DNA of 64,000 bases from Carya illinoinensis (lineage: Eukaryota; Streptophyta; Magnoliopsida; Fagales; Juglandaceae): positions 13,278,501 to 13,342,500 of the forward strand of contig NC_056752.1 in the NCBI RefSeq assembly GCF_018687715.1. The letters run 5' to 3'. Positions 57,277 to 64,000 of the stretch are shown here, one piece after another. The translations under genes and the position numbers were made by a program. The first letter of the stretch is position 1; the number at the start of each line of letters is the position of its first letter. Under the pieces are notes generated by a model. That model saw only the letters and a list, made by a program, of their open reading frames with translations. It did not search any database and had not been told where the DNA came from.

Positions 57277-58471
57277 TGACCAGTGCAAAACTGTAAGTGC
57301 ACAGTATCGTAGTTTTATAATAAAGTGATAAGAAGAGTATCGTCCTTAGGGAATGGTACCTTACTTTTTCCAAATACTAAAATTATACTAATCTCGATTT
57401 TATCTAGAGGAATCACTAAGATTTTTGTAGTTACAAATTAAACTAAGATAAACTCAAAGAGAAATACGCAAAGGAAATAAAACTGACGTTCGAAGATCAA
57501 ATTAATGGGAAAGAAAACTTCTAGGAAATCGATTTCACCTAATTCTTCACTATGCTTTTCTCATTCAGCTAATTTAATTTAATTCTTTTTGTTCATTAAC
57601 AAATCTCTAATTCATCCAACAGCTTCTTTCGATAGTCAATTGAAAATGATTCTTGTTTATCAATTCACACAAGAATATACAAATTAAAAAATCAAGAAAG
57701 CAATAAGATTAATGATTTAATTACTACATAGGTTCATACAAGTCTTTCGATCTCTATACTTACTTATGCTGAAATATTCAAGATCTACCCTATGATTCCC
57801 TCTTTCGATAGCAAATCACAAGATTAATTATCATCTAATCAATATTCAGTTAATTAGAAGCAATAAACTCAGAATAAATCAGATAAACAAAGAGAGAATT
57901 GCCTTAAATTAGCATAGACAATCAAGCATAGTTCATAAATAAGTTACATCGTTTTCCTAGAATAAAGAAAATTTAGCTCATACTAGAAATAAAATTCAAC
58001 ATAAACGAATTCACCATAATTGTTCTGAGAATATTGGAAGAAAATAAATGCTAAAAAATACTCCTTGCAGCCGCAACTCGTCTTCAAAAACTCAAGGAAA
58101 TGATTCAATGCTTTTCTCCCGTCTGGGCTCGTGTATGATTCCAACGTACGTGCCATATATGGAATTTCCTCTCCAAAACAGATTAATTGAATCCTTCTAG
58201 CTGTGTTTTTCTGTCCCAAAAAGTGTTCTCCAGTCCAAAAAGTACGGCCATAGAGTGAAAAATCACTTTTATATGGTGTGACGGTGGAAAACTCTGGATC
58301 TGTCAAAATACGATAATGTCTCCGCTCGAGCGAAATTAGGCAGAGTCGAACGCTCGATGTGCACTCGATAGGACGCTCGAGCGAATTCAGGCAGAGTCGA
58401 ACGCTCGATGTGCGCTCGACACCCCGCTCGAGCAATCTTGTAAAATCTGTAATACGAAATTTTGCAAGTCA
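57277..58471. mobile_element. LTR or LTR-like sequence of an unclassified retroelement
   Basis: The segment starts tgaccagtgcaaaactgtaagtgcac, with a GTGCACAGTATCG...AAAGTGATAAGAAGAGTATCG block that I associate with plant LTRs of large or non-autonomous gypsy-type elements. It ends near gcaagtca, followed by acccccaaacttacaac and gtttgtcctcaaac, which often occur just inside such LTRs. No coding domain is present up to the copia insertion at 58,808, which appears nested in it. The boundaries are tentative. Confidence 0.5.
58320..58436. repeat. CTCGAG-rich tandem repeat in the LTR-like sequence
   Basis: Two units of about 56 bp contain ggcagagtcgaacgctcgat and are bordered by cgctcgagcga-type palindromes. 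They account for the repetitive minus-strand frames here (SSVRLCL repeated), so those frames are not genes. Confidence 0.85.
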
Positions 58472-58807
58472 TCAAATACCCCCAAACTTACAACTTTGTT
58501 TGTCCTCAAACAAAAAGAAAAGCAAATGATAGTTTAGGCAATATCAACTCGACCCCAAAGAGAAGTATCATCACTCACTAAGCTTTTATGAATTTAGATT
58601 TCTTCACTAGTATCTTACTCTTTTAACATCAAAGATAGCAAGAAAATCAATAAAAAATTTTGCAATTTGTCAAGCAAGAGTTAGGCGTTTACTTCAACCT
58701 AAAGCTAAGACCTTGAGTGTGTGTGTGATATAGTCAATTTAACCTCAAACCACCTGCAAACTCAGATAAAAGTAGAACAACCAAAATCAGAAAAATTCTC
58801 TTAAAAC
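58472..58807. other. Probable internal sequence of the unclassified retroelement
   Basis: It begins tcaaatacccccaaactta and shows no coding domain. It ends at aaaac, the outer flank of the copia LTR. The matching 5-bp target duplication would lie outside the window. Confidence 0.4.
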
Positions 58808-59601
58808 TGTTAGGAGGTTGTGGTACGGGGCATACAATTACAACTGAAGTAGAAATGAGAAAGTAGAAATGAGAAAGAATAAGGAACTCCAATTGTAGAA
58901 GAATTTCACTTATAGCAAAAGGATTACAAGAATTTCTCTCTTGAATAAGGAGAGCACAATTGACAATACTCTCTCTTATAAAAGGAGAAAACTCACTCTT
59001 TATTGTAAAAGGAAATACAATATATAGGAGAAACCTCACTATTTTTCTCTCTAAAACTCTCTCGCTTTCTCTAAATTTTTCTTTCAAAATGGGATTTTTT
59101 TTTTTAATAAGGAACTCCAATTGTAGAAGAATTTCACTTATAGCAAAAGGATTATAAGAATTTCTCTCTTGAATAAGGAGAGCACAATTGACAATATCCT
59201 CTCTTATAAAAGGAGAAAACTCACTCTTTCTTATAAAAGGAGAGACAATATATAGGAGAAACCTCACTATTATTCTCTCTAAAACTCTCTCTCCTTCTCT
59301 AAATTTTTCTTTCAAAATGGGATAGGTTTCTAAAAGCAAAAACATGTATTTATAGGAGTTAAAGGAGATGGAAGATGGCAGAAGCAACTGGAAGATGGCG
59401 GAAGCAAATGTGAACGCAAGCTTGATGTAGGTTGTCAACTAGCTACCATTTTTGACCCATAAAGGTGGCGGTGGAAGATAGCGGAAGCAAGTGGAAGATG
59501 GCGGAAGCAACTGGAAGATGGCGGAAGCAAATGTGAATGCAAGCTCAACTAGCCACCATTTTTGACCCATAAAAGTCCATAAAAGTGGCTTTACCGCTAC
59601 A
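58808..59601 (-). repeat. 3' LTR of the copia element
   Basis: 794 bp, starting TG and ending CA in either reading. It contains a tandem duplication of 228 bp (58,878-59,105 and 59,106-59,323) and a short GGAAGATGGCGGAAGCAA-type repeat cluster at 59,367-59,532. A purine-rich tract (AAGTGGGAGA on the minus strand) lies next to it at about 59,604-59,614. The long minus-strand frame at 58,734-59,438 results from the internal duplication and is not a gene. Confidence 0.92.
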
Positions 59602-59667
59602 TATCTCCCACTTAAAGTCACTTTTGTAATCCTTCTATCTTTTCTACACTTTCCATCTCCATGCCGC

Positions 59668-62600
59668 TTACATATCTGCTAGGCCTAAGGAGGATCGACA
59701 CCAGATAAACTTGTCATTATTAATTGGCTTTGTTAATATATCTGCTAGGTTGTCTTTTGTATGGATTTTTTGTATATCCACACTTCCTTCTTCCACCTTC
59801 TCACGAACGAAGTGATACTGAACTCGTATGTGCTTTGTCCTTGAATGAAATACTGGATTCTTTGCCAAATGCAAAGCGCTCTGACTATCACAAAATAAAT
59901 CAACCTTCTCTTGTACGTGTCCGAGCTCTTCCAGTAACATTTGCAACCATATTGCCTCTTTGCTAGCTTGTGTAGCTGCGACATATTCTGCCTCCGTTGT
60001 AGAAGTAGCCATGATAGACTGCAATTTTGAAACCCAGCTTACAGCTCCTCCAGTAAGAGTAAACACATAACCTGAGGTGGACTTGCTCTTGTCAAGATCA
60101 CCTGCATAATCTGAATCAACATAGCCTCTGACAGTAAAGTCTGATCCTTCATAACATAATGCGACATTTGAGGTACCCTTGACATATCTCAGGATCCTCT
60201 TTACAGCACTCCAATGCTCTTTACCAGGATTCGCCATGTATCGACTAACCACTCCCACTGATTGTGCAATGTCTGGTCTTGTACAAACCATAGCGAACAT
60301 TAAGCTACCCACTGCTGATGCATACGGTACTCGAGACATTTCCATCCTCTCTGCTTCATTGCTAGGACTCATACTTGAGGATAACTTGAAATTAATAGGA
60401 AGAGTGGTAGAAATTGGCTTACAATCTTGCATGTTGAAGCGTCGCAAGATTTTCTTCAAATAATTTTTCTAAGAAAGCCATATCTTCCTATTATTTCTGT
60501 CTCGGTAAATTTGCATCCCTAGAATCTTGTTTGCTGGTCCCAAGTCCTTCATTTCAAACTCCCTAGCCAACTGTGCCTTTAAGTTTGTAATACGATCTTT
60601 GTTGGGGCCTGCTACCAACATGTCGTCAACATACAACAACAGAATAATGAAATTACCATCACCAAATCTCTTGTAGTAAACACAAGGATCTGAAATATGT
60701 CTGTTGTATCCAAGGCTCATGATAAAGGAATCAAATCTCTTATACCAACATCTCGGCGCCTGTTTGAGACCGTATAGAGATTTGTTCAACCTGCAAACCA
60801 AGTTCTCTTTTTCTTTTTCTTCAAAACCTTCTGGTTGGAGCATGTAAATTTCTTCTTCAATTTCTCCATGAAGAAATGCAATTTTCACGTCCAGTTGTTC
60901 TAAGTACAAGTCAAATGTAGCACACATCGCAAGGACTGCTCGAACCGTTGAGAGTCAAACAACAGGAGAGAATATTTCGTTGAAGTCTATGCCTTCTTTC
61001 TGAGCGAATCCTTTCACCACCAATCTAGCACGATACCGCTCCACTTGATCATTGCCATTTCGTTTGATCTTGTAAACCCATTTGTTTCCGATGGCCTTCC
61101 TTCCTTGTGGTAGTGGTACAAGATCCCATGTTTTGTTTTTATGGAGAGCTTCAATTTCTTCTTGCATTGCAACCATCCACAGAGAAGCTTCTTGACTATT
61201 TGTAGCCTCATGGAAATTTGACGGTTCTCCATCTTCTATTAGTAGACAGTATGCGACATTTCCCTCCATGATGTACTCTGAGTGCCAAGCTGGTTCTCTT
61301 CTCTCCCGAGTTGATCGTCGAACTTGTGGAATTGCACACTTAGCTTGTTCTTGTTCTTCGTGCTCTGATATTGCTTCAGAAGAATCTAGAACTTCTAATT
61401 CTTGTCTTTCTTCAACTTGAACTGTAGTAGTCTCTGGTTTCTCTTTTGAAGTGCTATCATTCTCTTTTTCTTGTACCTTATCTTCTACAAGTACAACATC
61501 CCTGCTGATTAGCACCTTGCAGGCAGTGGGATCCCACAGGCGATACCCCTTGACTCCATCAGCATACCCTAAGAAAATACATTTTCTAGATTTTGGATCT
61601 AGCTTTGATGTTTCTTGGGCGTTGTACATAACATAAACAGAACTTCCAAATGTATGTAAGTGAGAATAATCAGCTGGCTTATCAGTCCACATCTCCATCG
61701 ACGTTTTCAGATCAATTGCGGTTGATGGTGACCGATTGATCACATAACAAGCAGTCTTGACTGCTTCTGCCCAAAATGACTTGGCCATTCCCGCAGTTCT
61801 CAACATTGCTCTTGTTCGTTCTAACAAGGTTCTGTTCATCCGCTCTGCTACTCCATTTTGTTGTGGAGTGTATGCCACCGTGAGCTGCCTTTTGATACCT
61901 TCTTGTTGACAGAAGCTATCAAATTCAATGCCAGTATATTCTCCTCCATTGTCTGTCCTTAAACACTTGATCTTCTTTTCAGATTCAAGCTCAACCCGCG
62001 CTTTGAATATTTTGAAAACTGAAAATACATCTGCTTTATTTTTTATTGGATACACCCAACATCTCCTGGAGTAATCGTCAATAAATGACACAAAGTATTT
62101 TGCTCCTCCTAGGGACAAAAATGGTGCTTGCCAAACATCAGAATGGATTAGTTCTAAGATAACTTTACTTCTAGCAGAGGAACTACTGAATTTCAATCTG
62201 TGCTGCTTACTAGTAACACAATGCTCACAAAAGGGTAATGAAACCTTTTTGAGCCCTGGAAGAAGCTTTTGTTCAGCAAGAATCTTCAAACCTCGTTCCG
62301 ACATGTGGCCAAGCTTACGGTACCACATCATTGTTAATTCTTCTGCCGAACTTGCCAACGCAGTGGATGCTTCTCCTTCTTGTTGTGTTTCTCCTTTAAG
62401 CATGTACAAATTTGCAGCTATCTTTTCCACTTTCATCATTACAAGCGCGCCTTTAACTATTTTCATGATCCTATCTTGAATATGGGTTTTACACCCACTA
62501 TTATCTAATTGTCCTAAAGACAATAGATTTTTCTTCAGGCCTTTCACATGTCGTACCTCCTGAATGGTGCGAACTGTACCGTCACACATCTTCAATTTGA

Positions 62601-63609
62601 TGGTACCAATACCAGCAATCTCCAAGGCATGATCGTCTCCCATGAACACAGATCCTCCTGAGATAGGTTCATATTGATAGAACCATTCTCTCCGGGGAGT
62701 CATATGCCATGTTGCTCCTGAGTCAATAAGCCAGACATCAGCAAATCTTCTTCTACCTTCAGTGACTGTTGTTGCCTCACTGTATAAAATTTCACCATCA
62801 TCTGAGGTGCTTGCTACACAACCCTGAGCTTTTGACAACTCAGGGCCTTTTCCTTTGGCTTCTTCGTTCTTCTTGATATGCCAACACTCCCTTTTGTAGT
62901 GCCCTTTCTTGCCACAGTGATGACACTTGACATTCTTCTTACTTCTGGATTTTGATCTACTCTGATTTTGACTCCCACTGGGGCCACGTTCCGTTGATCT
63001 CCCTCTCGTCATTACCAAAGCTTCGGCTTGCTGTGAACCTCCTGGTCTATCTTCTTTGCTTTTGCGCCGACTTTCTTCTTCAAGAACTGCAGCTGCAATA
63101 TCATCGAAGACTAGAACTTCAATGTTGTTGGTTAAGTTGATGATGAGTTGATCATACGAATCAGGTAGACTTTGAAGTAGAATTTCGGCACGTTCACCCG
63201 TCTCTATGTTATGCCCCATTGCTGTGAGCTGTGAAAATAAAGTGTTAAGGGTGTTGATGTGGTCTGTCACCATAGTTGACTCCATCATCCGAAGGGTGTA
63301 GAGTTTTCTTCTCAAGAAAATTTTGTTGTGTAGTGATTTGGCCTCGTACAACTTTATCAGAGTATCACATATCTCTTTTGCTGTCTTTTTCTCCGCCACA
63401 CTTGACAATACTCCATCAGCTAGTGCTAGGTGCAGATTAGCAATAGCATTGCCATCCATCTCGTTCCACTTGCCGTCGTCAGTGATCTCATCGGGTCTAT
63501 CTCCAATTGCCGTCAAGCAATTATCTTTCCTCAAAATTGCTTTTAGTCTCATTTTCCACAATGAGAAATTACTCCCATTGAACTTCTCTATTTCGTACTT
63601 CGTCGCCAT
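59668..63609 (-). pseudogene. Copia Gag-Pol polyprotein with two in-frame stops
   Basis: The start MATKYEIEKFNGSNFSLWKM at 63,609 opens the gag domain (about 1-210). The zinc knuckle C229-H-H-C...C242 is followed by the protease (DSGAT, 296-300), the GAG-pre-integrase, and the integrase with HSDVW, DYSRR and NGVAERMNRTLLE motifs. Reverse transcriptase follows, with YVDDM near 60,620, and RNase H with TSTTEAEYVA near 59,990. One frame runs through all of it, broken only by TGA at 60,955-60,957 (after FSPVV) and TAG at 60,469-60,471 (after KIWLS). Without these it would be about 1,310 residues, a usual copia length. The product as it stands ends within reverse transcriptase. Confidence 0.95.
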
Positions 63610-63676
63610 TATTGAAGATGCCTCCTTTCCACAAACTGGATCTAACTATAGCACGAAAACCGGCTATAAACCTGAT

Positions 63677-63688
63677 GCTCTGATACCA
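63677..63688 (-). other. Primer-binding site of the copia element (initiator Met tRNA)
   Basis: gctctgatacca on the plus strand, i.e. TGGTATCAGAGC on the minus strand, one base inside the 5' LTR. This is the classic minus-strand primer site of plant copia elements. Confidence 0.92.
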
Positions 63689-63689
63689 C

Positions 63690-64000
63690 TGTTAGGAGGT
63701 TGTGGTACGGGGCATACAATTACAACTGAAGTAGAAATGAGAAAGAATAAGGAACTCCAATTGTAGAAGAATTTCACTTATAGCAAAAGGATTACAAGAA
63801 TTTCTCTCTTGAATAAGGAGAGCACAATTGACAATACCCTCTCTTATAAAAGGAGAAAACTCACTCTTTATTGTAAAAGGAAAGACAATATATAGGAGAA
63901 ACCTCACTATTTTTCTCTCTAAAACTCTCTCTCTTTCTCTAAATTTTTCTTTCAAAATGGGATTTTTTTTTTTTAATAAGGAACTCCAATTGTAGAAGAA
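63690..64000 (-). repeat. 5' LTR of the copia element (partial, cut by the window end)
   Basis: It repeats the start of 58,808-59,119 with three substitutions. It lacks the 14-bp duplication (tagaaatgagaaag) found in the other LTR. The 228-bp unit begins again at about 63,976, so this LTR shares the internal duplication. Confidence 0.93.

Larger units (their letters stand above)
58808..64000 (-). mobile_element. Ty1/copia LTR retrotransposon, young, extends past the window end
   Basis: A minus-strand element with its 3' LTR at 58,808-59,601 and the first 311 bases of the 5' LTR at 63,690-64,000. The primer-binding site on the minus strand (TGGTATCAGAGC, about 63,677-63,688) matches initiator methionine tRNA, the usual copia primer. 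The polyprotein between has all copia domains in order, with integrase before reverse transcriptase. The visible LTR parts differ by three substitutions, one T-run length change and one 14-bp indel over about 310 bases, so insertion was recent. Confidence 0.96.

Noticed and set aside
57983..58435. 150-residue minus-strand frame as a gene
   Set aside because: Its repeats (SSVRLCL) come from the CTCGAG tandem units. No protein family is suggested.
58734..59438. 234-residue minus-strand frame as a gene
   Set aside because: It reads through the copia LTR, and its repeated segments follow from the 228-bp tandem duplication.
1..64000. A novel defence or metabolic gene system
   Set aside because: Apart from the two CNGC genes and one orphan exon, all recognisable coding signals belong to transposable elements.

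Overview
This is nuclear DNA from a flowering plant, most likely a woody eudicot. The evidence is AT-rich, TE-dense sequence, GT-AG introns in two plant-type cyclic-nucleotide-gated channel genes, plant L1 LINEs with a C-terminal RNase H domain, Ty1/copia and Ty3/gypsy retroelements, and PIF/Harbinger, hAT and CACTA DNA transposons. Short MITE-like repeats resemble ones I associate with Fagales (walnut, pecan, oak), but that is recollection and only a weak taxonomic pointer. I see no prokaryotic-style system, CRISPR array, rRNA or tRNA gene.

The main architecture is a tandem segmental duplication. Copy A (about 1-26,250) and copy B (about 28,130-48,330) carry the same order: a flank, an old LINE (LINE2), a flank, then one complete CNGC1-type channel gene. 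A short third copy (C, 56,775-57,275) matches only the leader region far upstream of the gene in B and is cut off by a retroelement. After the duplication A gained a 5.75-kb LINE (LINE1, 630-6,378) and a 5.5-kb Harbinger element (12,145-17,670). B gained a hAT element (36,197 to about 39,300) and a 0.98-kb retroposed sequence (41,668-42,652).

The two host genes are CNGC-A (8 coding exons, 21,669-25,988, 738 aa) and CNGC-B (8 coding exons, 44,336-48,175, 744 aa). All intron positions and phases agree and neither has a premature stop, so both look functional. They differ most in the loop before the pore. CNGC-B carries Gly-Gln-Ser where the usual plant selectivity filter, and CNGC-A, have Gly-Gln-Asn.

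The right part is a TE graveyard: a CACTA element lacking the start of its transposase (48,338-53,512, minus), abutting a LINE ORF1 fragment (53,515-54,720, minus); MITE-like repeats; an orphan terminal exon of an unrecognised gene (55,949-56,063, minus); the truncated third copy; an LTR of unassigned type (57,277 to about 58,471); and a young Ty1/copia element on the minus strand (58,808 to beyond the window end), whose polyprotein has only two nonsense codons. Between the two large copies (27,104-28,110) lie fragments of a copia gag and a gypsy integrase.
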